Shown here: positions 24,165 through 30,701 of the stretch, piece after piece
How positions within the stretch are numbered: position 1 is the stretch's first letter
Layout: each line of letters opens with the position of its first letter
Assembly (NCBI RefSeq): GCF_014268805.2
Contig: NZ_JABWRF020000003.1
Span: 396,001 to 460,000, forward strand
Direction: 5' to 3'
Length of the DNA stretch: 64,000 nt
DNA from: Pseudomonas farsensis
GTDB lineage: Bacteria > Pseudomonadota > Gammaproteobacteria > Pseudomonadales > Pseudomonadaceae
The notes under the pieces: generated by a model
What the model saw: the letters and a program-made list of their open reading frames with translations, nothing else
Databases searched by the model: none
Told to the model about the DNA's origin: nothing
Position numbers and translations under genes: made by a program

Positions 24165-24992
24165 TCAGAACGGTATATCGTCATCCCCGTTTACTACATG
24201 CTTATGAGATCTCGCCTCATAAGGTAGGGCCTCGAACTGTTCAAAAAGGTCCGCAAGTTTCGATGACTCGGGCTTGGCCCTTCTTGCGAGATATCGAATT
24301 GAACGTGACATTTCTTTGAGCGCATCCAAGGATTCTTGATAACCCCCGGCTTCCATTGCATCTATATTGTGCGCATTAATAAATGCCTCCAGTAACTCCT
24401 CGATAGGCTTGGTAGGAATTCCAGAGTTCTGACGAGAGGCAGATCGGGTCAAGAGCAAAATCTCATCTAAGACTTCTCTATCTCCGCGTACTGGACCGTC
24501 AACAATAGTAATGGAGCTAAGGATTTCGTTGATTTTTTCTTCGAGATCAGGCCACCATTTCTCAAAAACATTATCCAGCGTTTTTACAGGAAGTTTCTGG
24601 TCGCCAAGCCTGCCATTAATTACAGTGATTAGTTTGTGAAAGTCTGTCTTTGTGAATTCGGTCGTTTGGAATTGCTTCAACGGGCCCGCAAGGTCTGCGT
24701 TGTTGATACCAAATAGAATCGGACAGACAAAACTTTTGTCGAGGCTCTTTGATAGTGCGCCCGCCTCGAACAGTATCCAGTCACTATGGATGTTGTCTCG
24801 GGTGATGCAGAGAATTCCAAGTTCAGCACTCGAAAGTTCCTTTGCGATGTCGTTGGCCCAACGCCCACCCTTCTCAATATCAGAGGGAGTGAAGTAAGGG
24901 GTTACGAGTTGTAAAACTCCGGGGAGCCAGTCACGGATAGACTCCGCTAATCTCTTACTTACTGGGCCTGACCAGCTTATGAAAACCTTCAT
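24165..24992 (-). CDS. TIR-domain protein, predicted NADase effector
   Basis: A 275-residue protein whose first 140 residues form a TIR domain: KVFISWSG at residues 2-9, then WANDIAKELSSAELGILCITRDN. The WxxxE motif typical of NAD-cleaving bacterial TIR proteins is intact (W72, E76 in DWILFEAGAL). Residues 145-275 are a charged helical region without a recognised domain. Bacterial TIR proteins act in anti-phage defence by depleting NAD or making signal molecules. No Thoeris ThsA, STING or Argonaute partner is adjacent. The gene is the most AT-rich in the window, suggesting separate acquisition. Confidence 0.88.
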   Translation of the reverse strand: MKVFISWSGPVSKRLAESIRDWLPGVLQLVTPYFTPSDIEKGGRWANDIAKELSSAELGILCITRDNIHSDWILFEAGALSKSLDKSFVCPILFGINNADLAGPLKQFQTTEFTKTDFHKLITVINGRLGDQKLPVKTLDNVFEKWWPDLEEKINEILSSITIVDGPVRGDREVLDEILLLTRSASRQNSGIPTKPIEELLEAFINAHNIDAMEAGGYQESLDALKEMSRSIRYLARRAKPESSKLADLFEQFEALPYEARSHKHVVNGDDDIPF

Positions 24993-25080
24993 TCGAATCC
25001 GTCCGTCTCTACAAAAACACTATATTAACAACGAAAAGTAGCCTTTTGCCATCCATCAGAAGCGACTCATTGGCAGGGAC

Positions 25081-26583
25081 TCAATTCAAACGGGCTCCTG
25101 AAGAGAACGCCTTCACCAGAGCCTCATGGAGTGTTCTCACAGGAACCCTCTGAGACCCCGCGTAGAGGTCGTAAGTGATATTCCCTGAGCTGTGCCCGGT
25201 GATGCTCTGAGCGATGACCTCAGGGGTCGCAGCGGCCTTCAGCAGACCCGACAGGGAATGCCTCAGTGAGTGGAACGACTGATTCCCGCCAGAGGCCAGA
25301 CCCAGAGGTTCCCTGAGGGCCTCATTGAGCGGCTTGTTGAAGTAATGTTCCTTGGCCTTGAACAGACGGCCTTCGTTGGCATCGACCCACTCAAGGAAGG
25401 TCTGAAGAGAGAACCCATAGGCCCCATCCACCAGAGGGACTTGCCTCACGGAGAAGCTGTTCTTCAGGGTCTTTCCACCGTTTTCATCTTTGTTGATGTC
25501 GATAACGGTGATGCCGTCCACCTGCTTAATGTCCTCCTTGGTCAACTGGTAGATTTCCCCAATGCGGGCACCTGTGAGAACCCCAAGGGACAAGGCCCAG
25601 CGCTTCCAATCGTCTATAGCCAGACCATTCGCGTGATCCATGATCTTGACCACCTGATCCTGAGTCAGGGGCTTGCGAGTGCTCTCAGCGCCTCTCTCGA
25701 TCTTCAGGCCCTTGTCAAAAGAGCGCTCAAGGAATCCGTTATTTACCGCCCAGCTCATCACAGTTGATAGCTGAGTGAGTAGCTTGTTGGATGTCAGAGG
25801 TTTGCGACCATCAATGACTTTCTCCTTCAGCGCCACCATATCGGCCCGAGTGTGGGTCTTGAGGTTCAAGTCTCCAAGGAGCCCGCTGAGGGTCCGGCAA
25901 GCGGACGTGACTGATTTGTGAGTGGTCGCAGTGACGTTGCCCTTGCGCTCAGCCAGATAGAGCCCTGAGAGGGTCTCAAAGGTCACTGGCTCATCTGACG
26001 GTAAAACAGATAGGGGAAGGGACGCATTTACAGATAGGGACACGGAAGGGGCTACAGACGTGCTACAAGACAGCTCCCCAATGATCTCTGTGAGTTCCTG
26101 AGGGCGACCCTCAAGACGCTCCTGAGCAGCCCTGAGAACTCGCTGGCCTGTGCCAATGGCTCGCTGCTGGCTCCCAGTGAACCGACCAAGCGAGGCAGCC
26201 TCAGCGAGGTGATTGTTCATCTGGTCATAGATTTCCATGTAGAGGCCCCGTGAGTCCTCGCTATGGCCCTGTAGGGCGTCCTCAGCGATCTCTTTGAGGC
26301 GCTCCCTGAGGTCCTCCCACGAAGCCTCAGGGCGGTCGAGGTGGAAGACAGCCAGTGTCTTGAGGATGTCCTTGGAGAACTGCATAGCGGTTGGCCTATC
26401 GGTGGAACGGAGAGAGATGGCGAGACTACGGGTTGAGCATCCCCGAGGGCGAACCCTCAGGTAATAGATTCCTGACCGTCTGTAGTGCCAGACCGAAAGG
26501 GCCTGAGATGGTCTTTGGTGACAAGGCTGGTTACAGGCTGGTGACAGTTGGCCCTGCTCGGGGATAGCTTCGATAGCGTTCAT
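25081..26583 (-). CDS. Tyrosine-type site-specific recombinase (integrase)
   Basis: A 500-residue integrase. The N-terminal arm-binding-like domain includes WHYRRSGIYYLRVRPRG and ISLRSTDRPTAMQF. The catalytic domain has the first Arg in TGARIGEIYQL, the H-x-x-R in FHSLRHSLSGLL, GHSS near the end and the nucleophile tyrosine in ITYDLYAG. Its start codon lies only about 30 bp from the stop of DUF6231, next to the attachment core. It may be read from the host gene promoter while integrated. Its first codons overlap the right-arm GGTGACA repeats. Confidence 0.96.
   Translation of the reverse strand: MNAIEAIPEQGQLSPACNQPCHQRPSQALSVWHYRRSGIYYLRVRPRGCSTRSLAISLRSTDRPTAMQFSKDILKTLAVFHLDRPEASWEDLRERLKEIAEDALQGHSEDSRGLYMEIYDQMNNHLAEAASLGRFTGSQQRAIGTGQRVLRAAQERLEGRPQELTEIIGELSCSTSVAPSVSLSVNASLPLSVLPSDEPVTFETLSGLYLAERKGNVTATTHKSVTSACRTLSGLLGDLNLKTHTRADMVALKEKVIDGRKPLTSNKLLTQLSTVMSWAVNNGFLERSFDKGLKIERGAESTRKPLTQDQVVKIMDHANGLAIDDWKRWALSLGVLTGARIGEIYQLTKEDIKQVDGITVIDINKDENGGKTLKNSFSVRQVPLVDGAYGFSLQTFLEWVDANEGRLFKAKEHYFNKPLNEALREPLGLASGGNQSFHSLRHSLSGLLKAAATPEVIAQSITGHSSGNITYDLYAGSQRVPVRTLHEALVKAFSSGARLN
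26517..26546 (+). repeat. GGTGACA-type triple repeat, right arm
   Basis: GGTGACA at 26517, GGTTACA at 26529 and GGTGACA at 26540. The stretch 26514-26536 matches 20342-20364 at 21 of 23 bases. It lies within the first codons of the integrase gene, about 70 bp from the right attachment core. Confidence 0.6.
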
Positions 26584-26612
26584 GGTGAGGTAAGCCCTTG
26601 ATATTCATGGGT

Positions 26613-27107
26613 TTACCACCAGTACTTGCCAAACATTTCCGGATTGGCCCAGAACCTGGCGTTGAGCCAGTCCGGGACCTGTTTGTAGTCGTGCAGATCA
26701 TAGGTGAACAGGCTCAGCACCTGTTCGTCGCGGGTGAATTTTTCGCTTGCCGACAGCGCCAGCGAGAAAAAGTCGGTGTCGTGCCAGCCGCAGGCGGCGA
26801 GGTCGGCCAGTACCGCGACGCGGCTGGCATTGAGGTTGCGGATGCCACCGAGCAGCTCCAGGCCCTGGCGCTTGGGCAAGTGCTCCAGGCAATCCACCAG
26901 CAGCGCCAGCTCGAAGCGTTGTGCTGCCAGCGGCGCCGGCAGCGGGCCGGGCGCGGCCAGCTCGATGTGCGTCTGCGGGTGGGCCTTGGCAAAGGCGTCC
27001 AGTGCCGGGAAGCGCGTGCCCACCAGCAGCAAGGTGCGCGGGGCAAAGCGTTCGAGCAGGGCGGCCAGCGCTTGCTGCGGCGTGCGGAGTGAGACAGCGT
27101 CGGTCAT
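26613..27107 (-). CDS. DUF6231 family protein, integration target
   Basis: A 164-residue protein with a methyltransferase-like pattern (LLLVGTRFPALDAFAKAHP, LALLVDCLEHL), probably Rossmann-type, function unknown. The start at 27107 gives good spacing to GAGGA; an ATG six bases upstream lies too close to it. The last codons were rebuilt by the integrated element. In relatives without it, I expect the gene to lie directly next to ychJ. Confidence 0.82.
   Translation of the reverse strand: MTDAVSLRTPQQALAALLERFAPRTLLLVGTRFPALDAFAKAHPQTHIELAAPGPLPAPLAAQRFELALLVDCLEHLPKRQGLELLGGIRNLNASRVAVLADLAACGWHDTDFFSLALSASEKFTRDEQVLSLFTYDLHDYKQVPDWLNARFWANPEMFGKYWW
26615..26655. repeat. Right attachment site of the element
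   Basis: Matches the left site (20244-20284) with 16 exact bases followed by 20 of 25. It encodes the intact last residues of DUF6231 (FWANPEMFGKYWW, stop) on the minus strand, so integration leaves the host gene functional. Confidence 0.88.
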
Positions 27108-27255
27108 TGCCATTCCTCGTTCAGGTCGCTCAAGACTAGCGGCCTGGAGCGCGCAGGCAAAGAGGCGTGGCTTATTGCTGGCACATCGTGAAACAGCGGT
27201 CTTTACTCCCAGAGCATCGGTTTTGCACCGATTCCCCCCTAGGAGAAGCAACAAG

Positions 27256-27948
27256 ATGAGCATAGTACGCACAGCGATACCCCTGGTTCTGCTCACCAGT
27301 GTGTTGACTGGTTGTGCAGGTTTGCAAAAAACCGACTGGCCGAAGTGTGCTGCCGTCGGGGGCGTGGGCGGCGCGGCCCTGGGCGCCATCGAAAGCTCCA
27401 GCTGGGCTGGTTGGGGCGCCTTGCTCGGCGGTGGCCTGGCGGCTGGCTACTGCTGGGCCAATGGTGACGGCGACGAGGACGGCGATGGTGTGCCGGACAG
27501 TCGCGACAAGTGCCCTGGCACCCCGCGCGGGGTGCAGGTCGATGCCAACGGTTGCCCGCCGGCAGCGCCTGTGGTGCAGGAAGAAGTGGTGGTGCAGAAG
27601 GAGGAAGTCATCGTCATCCGCGATGTGCACTTCGAGTTCGACTCGGCGCGCCTGACGGCCACCGACAAGGACCGCCTCAACACCATCGCCACGCGCCTCA
27701 AGCAAGAAGCACCGAGCGCGCGCCTGAGCGTCAGTGGGCATACCGACAGCGTCGGCTCCGATGCGTACAACCAGAAACTGTCCGAGCGCCGTGCCCATTC
27801 GGTAACGGATTATCTGGTGCAGAGCGGCGTGTCGCGCAGTAGCTTCGTTTCGGTGGTCGGTGCCGGTGAAATCCAGCCGGTGGCTGACAACGCAACCGCC
27901 GACGGCCGCGCCATGAACCGCCGCACCGAGATCAAGATCCAGCGTTGA
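27256..27948 (+). CDS. OmpA-family lipoprotein with TSP3-like repeat (first copy)
   Basis: A 230-residue outer membrane lipoprotein. The signal ends LTGC (Cys19). A glycine-rich segment that may insert in the membrane (GGVGGAALGAIESSSWAGWGALLGGGLAAG) is followed by an Asp-rich TSP3 calcium-binding-like repeat (DGDEDGDGVPDSRDKCPGTP). The OmpA peptidoglycan-binding domain spans about residues 115-230 with SGHTDSVGSDAYN. AGGAGAAG precedes the ATG. It is related to P. aeruginosa PA1041 and is followed by a paralogue. Confidence 0.93.
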   Translation: MSIVRTAIPLVLLTSVLTGCAGLQKTDWPKCAAVGGVGGAALGAIESSSWAGWGALLGGGLAAGYCWANGDGDEDGDGVPDSRDKCPGTPRGVQVDANGCPPAAPVVQEEVVVQKEEVIVIRDVHFEFDSARLTATDKDRLNTIATRLKQEAPSARLSVSGHTDSVGSDAYNQKLSERRAHSVTDYLVQSGVSRSSFVSVVGAGEIQPVADNATADGRAMNRRTEIKIQR

Positions 27949-27995
27949 GCGCAGTGCGTGCGCGCCTTGAGAAGTGGCGCGGGCGCGTCTTTACT

Positions 27996-28027
27996 CCTGT
28001 GTGACCGGTAGTGGCCGGTGACACAGG
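27996..28027 (+). promoter_or_regulatory. Hairpin covering the ribosome binding site of the second OmpA gene
   Basis: CCTGTGTGACCGG (27996-28008) and CCGGTGACACAGG (28015-28027) pair with one mismatch. The right arm includes part of the AGGAG ribosome binding site (28025-28029), so the fold would mask it. It could limit translation or act as a thermosensitive or ion-dependent switch, or merely be an intergenic palindrome. Confidence 0.5.
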
Positions 28028-28037
28028 AGCATCGATC

Positions 28038-28760
28038 ATGAATGTCATGTCGAAGGCGGCGCTGCCGCTACTGGTGGTGACTGGCCTGTTGGGCGGCTGC
28101 GCCACCCACAGCGATGGCAGCGCACCCCTCAATCAACGGACCTGGCCACTGTGCAGCCTGCTTGGCGGGCTGGTCGGCGGCGGCCTCGGGGCTATCGAGA
28201 GTTCCAGTTGGGCGGCCGGTGCTGGCGCTGCGGGGGCGATCGTCGGTGGCCTTGTCTGCTATGCCCAGGACGGCGACCAGGACGATGACGGTGTATTCGA
28301 CCGCCGCGACCGTTGCCCCGACACCCCGGCCGGAACCCCGGTGAACCACATGGGGTGCCCAGTGCCGCAATATCCGCCGGCACAGACCCAGCCCGAGCCT
28401 GTAGCCGCCACCCCGCAAGTGATTACCCTCGACGACCAGGGCCAGGTGCTGTTCGCCTTCAATTCCGCTGAGCTCAATACCGGCGCGCAGCAGCGCCTGC
28501 ACAGCCTGCTGCCCAAGCTCAACGACCCCAGCGTGGTGAGCGTCAAGGTGATCGGCCATACCGACAGTGTCGGCTCCGATGCCTACAATCAGGGGCTGTC
28601 CGAGCGCCGTGCCAGCAGCGTGGCCGAGTACCTTATCAGCCAGGGGCTGGCGCCGCAGAAGGTGACCAGCCAGGGGCGTGGCGAGAGCGAACCGGTGGCT
28701 GACAACGACACCGACGAGGGCCGTGTGCAGAACCGACGGGTGGAACTGCACCTTAACTGA
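28038..28760 (+). CDS. OmpA-family lipoprotein with TSP3-like repeat (second copy)
   Basis: A 240-residue paralogue of the preceding gene with the same layout: signal ending LLGGC, membrane-like glycine-rich segment sharing GAIESSSWA, Asp-rich repeat (DGDQDDDGVFDRRDRCPDTP), and OmpA domain with IGHTDSVGSDAYN. The 11-mer GTCTTTACTCC lies 57 and 51 bp upstream of the two starts, suggesting duplication that included the leader. Confidence 0.92.
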   Translation: MNVMSKAALPLLVVTGLLGGCATHSDGSAPLNQRTWPLCSLLGGLVGGGLGAIESSSWAAGAGAAGAIVGGLVCYAQDGDQDDDGVFDRRDRCPDTPAGTPVNHMGCPVPQYPPAQTQPEPVAATPQVITLDDQGQVLFAFNSAELNTGAQQRLHSLLPKLNDPSVVSVKVIGHTDSVGSDAYNQGLSERRASSVAEYLISQGLAPQKVTSQGRGESEPVADNDTDEGRVQNRRVELHLN

Positions 28761-28861
28761 ACACCCTCTGGCGCGCGCCCTTGCAACGGGGGTACTGTTG
28801 TCGACATGGCCCGCTCGGCGGGCCTTGCCGGCACAACAATAATGTCAGTGGGGGCGAGGGC

Positions 28862-29137
28862 ATGAAGTTCATCCTGGGCTTGGGCAAGTTCCTGACCGTG
28901 GTGTTCTGGTGGGTGGTGCTGGTCAATCTGTTGATCCCGCAGCCGCTGCCGCTCAACCTGCTGATCAACGCTGCTGGCATTTCCCTGCTTGGCCTGCATG
29001 TGCTTGAAGTGCTGTGCTTCAACGCAAGCTTGCGCGGGCGCAGCCACCGCTGGTTCGACCGGTTGCAGATCCTGCTGACCGGTATCTTCCATGTCATGTC
29101 CATCCCCAAACCCGAAGAGGCGTCGCGCCGTGCGTAA
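28862..29137 (+). CDS. DUF1145 family membrane protein
   Basis: A 91-residue inner membrane protein with two or three membrane segments (FLTVVFWWVVLVNLLIP, LLINAAGISLLGLHVLEVL, LQILLTGIFHVMSI). DUF1145 proteins are of unknown function. The coding end overlaps the start of the next gene, suggesting coupled translation. ATG at 28862 follows a G-rich ribosome binding site. Confidence 0.85.
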   Translation: MKFILGLGKFLTVVFWWVVLVNLLIPQPLPLNLLINAAGISLLGLHVLEVLCFNASLRGRSHRWFDRLQILLTGIFHVMSIPKPEEASRRA

Positions 29138-29888
29138 ACTGATGTTGCTGGCTGCCCTGGCCACGCCGATGGCCCAGGCCGAGAGCCTGGAAGTGGCTGC
29201 CCATTCGATGCTGCGCTTGCCCAACAAGGCTGCAAGCGTGCACCTGGAGCAGCTACGGGTGGCCGATTCTGCCACTTTGCTGTTGCCGGCCACGCTGACT
29301 GATTTAAAGATCGACCACCTTGAGCTTGGCCGTGATGCGCGCATTGCCATTGCCCCTGCCGCTGCGGGCTTGAGCATCGTGGCGGGCAGCGCAGCGCTTG
29401 GCGCGGGCAGCGAGTTCAGCGCTCCTGGCGCGCCGGGCAGTTACGAGCGCGCTGCGCGTCCGGGCCGGGACCTGGATATCCGCCTTGAAGCGCTGGAAGC
29501 TGAACGCTTGGTAATCGATGCGCGCGGCGGTGCGGGTGCGCCGGGTTACGTTGGGCTGGATGGCGCCAATGGCAAGGCCGGTGGCTGTACTTGGGGCCAG
29601 GCCAGCCGGGGTGCCAACGCTGATAATGGCGGCAATGGGCACGACGGGGCGGCTGGCGGGCGAGTGCGGCTGGCGCTGCCTCAAGGGTTTGCGCGCGAAC
29701 GGGTTGAAGTGCGGGTCGATGGCGGGGCGCCGGGGCAAGGTGGCGCTGCCGGTGTGCCGGGTAAAGGTGGGGCGAGTAAAGGCTGCCTGGTTTATCGCAC
29801 GGCCGCCGGAGCCAATGGGCGGCCCGGTCAGGCGGGTGAGCCTGGCTTGGCTGGGGCTGCTGGGGAGCTGATTCTGCAGCGGCTTTGA
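29130..29888 (+). CDS. Secreted collagen-like repeat protein
   Basis: A 252-residue protein with signal peptide (LMLLAALATPMAQA). The N-terminal half resembles a short beta-rich domain. The C-terminal half is Gly-rich with imperfect G-x-y triplets (GLDGANGKAGG, GAAGVPGKGGASKG, GANGRPGQAGEPGLAGAAGE). I prefer the GTG at 29130, which overlaps the end of DUF1145; an ATG at 29142 also works. A structural or surface role is likely; partners are unknown. Related to PA1044-type proteins by position. Confidence 0.7.
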   Translation: MRKLMLLAALATPMAQAESLEVAAHSMLRLPNKAASVHLEQLRVADSATLLLPATLTDLKIDHLELGRDARIAIAPAAAGLSIVAGSAALGAGSEFSAPGAPGSYERAARPGRDLDIRLEALEAERLVIDARGGAGAPGYVGLDGANGKAGGCTWGQASRGANADNGGNGHDGAAGGRVRLALPQGFARERVEVRVDGGAPGQGGAAGVPGKGGASKGCLVYRTAAGANGRPGQAGEPGLAGAAGELILQRL

Positions 29889-29968
29889 GGCCGGCTGGGG
29901 CTTGTGGAGTAAACGCGACCGTGGGGCCGCGCCCAGCCGCGATATCGGCGCCGTTTTACCCGGTAAGT

Positions 29969-30082
29969 GTAGGAGCGGCCTTGTGCCGCGAAAGGGGTGC
30001 GAAGCGCCCCCAGGATTTGTGCACCACGCTAATATCGCTGGGGCCGCTTCGCAGCCCTTTCGCGGCACAAGGCCGCTCCTAC
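29969..30082. repeat. REPIN: inverted pair of Pseudomonas REP sequences
   Basis: GTAGGAGCGGCCTTGTGCCG then CGAAAGGG on the left is repeated in inverse at 30050-30082. This is the common extragenic REP doublet of P. putida genomes. It lies between the collagen-like gene and the CopD-like gene, which are convergent. Confidence 0.88.
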
Positions 30083-30139
30083 CTCGTGCGGCTTTTGGTT
30101 CATGTTGCTGGCGTTAGGGGGCAGAGATCGTCAGCTAGA

Positions 30140-30604
30140 TCAAACCCAAAGCCGCGAACTGGCAACCGCCACAACCCCAACCCCGATCAGCAGATTAACC
30201 CCGACCATCCGTCGAATCCGCGCCAGCACCCCGGCCCCCGCAGCCCAATCCTCTGCCTGCACAGCCGCGCGCAGCTCAGGCAGCAGCAACGCCTGTACCC
30301 GCATGAACAAGGCGAACATCACGATCCCACCGCCGATCATCACCTGAACATACCGCGGTGCCGTCTCGAAGCCGGCGAAGCGCAGGTGAATCATGCCCAC
30401 CCCACTCACTGCCAGCACCACCACCGCAAGCCAGACCCATCCGAAAAAGCGTCGGAAAACTTCCACCCACAACCGCAGCCGCGCCGGCCCCTCAAGCGTT
30501 GAAACCATTGCCGGGCACAGCACCAGCCAGGCTAAGAACATCCCGCCGACCCAAATCAGGGCAGCCAGAACATGCAGTGTATAGGGCAGGGCAAAGGCAA
30601 CCAT
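30140..30604 (-). CDS. CopD-family membrane protein
   Basis: A 154-residue inner membrane protein with four hydrophobic segments (TLHVLAALIWVGGMFLAWLVL; FFGWVWLAVVVLAVSGVGMI; VMIGGGIVMFALFMRV; VGVNLLIGVGVVAVA). HVLAALIWVGG with a membrane histidine fits the CopD-like or putative copper/heme membrane family. Precise role unknown. The start at 30604 gives MVAFALPYTLHV. It is divergent from dinG, about 100 bp apart. Confidence 0.82.
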   Translation of the reverse strand: MVAFALPYTLHVLAALIWVGGMFLAWLVLCPAMVSTLEGPARLRLWVEVFRRFFGWVWLAVVVLAVSGVGMIHLRFAGFETAPRYVQVMIGGGIVMFALFMRVQALLLPELRAAVQAEDWAAGAGVLARIRRMVGVNLLIGVGVVAVASSRLWV

Positions 30605-30701
30605 CCGGATCTCCATTCGGCACAAAGGGCAATAGCCGGGTATGATAGCCCCCCATGCGAAACACTGAAAATATATCCAGCCCTTCGGGCGTCCGCAGAC
30701 C

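Larger units (their letters stand above)
20244..26630. mobile_element. Integrated 6.4 kb element, candidate satellite of a T7-like phage
   Basis: Bounded by a direct repeat (20244-20259 and 26615-26630, exact) that duplicates the 3' end of the host DUF6231 gene. Contents on the minus strand, from right to left: tyrosine recombinase, TIR-domain protein, a T7-type promoter, an AT-rich segment, then small genes (131 aa, 133 aa, capsid-like, 50 aa, KilA-N-like, 26 aa). Base composition is visibly lower in GC than the flanks, lowest in the TIR gene. I see no terminase, portal, tail or phage replication genes. It is therefore a phage satellite, another minimal integrative element, or a heavily deleted T7-like prophage. 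The boundaries are well supported; the satellite interpretation is inference. Confidence 0.85.
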
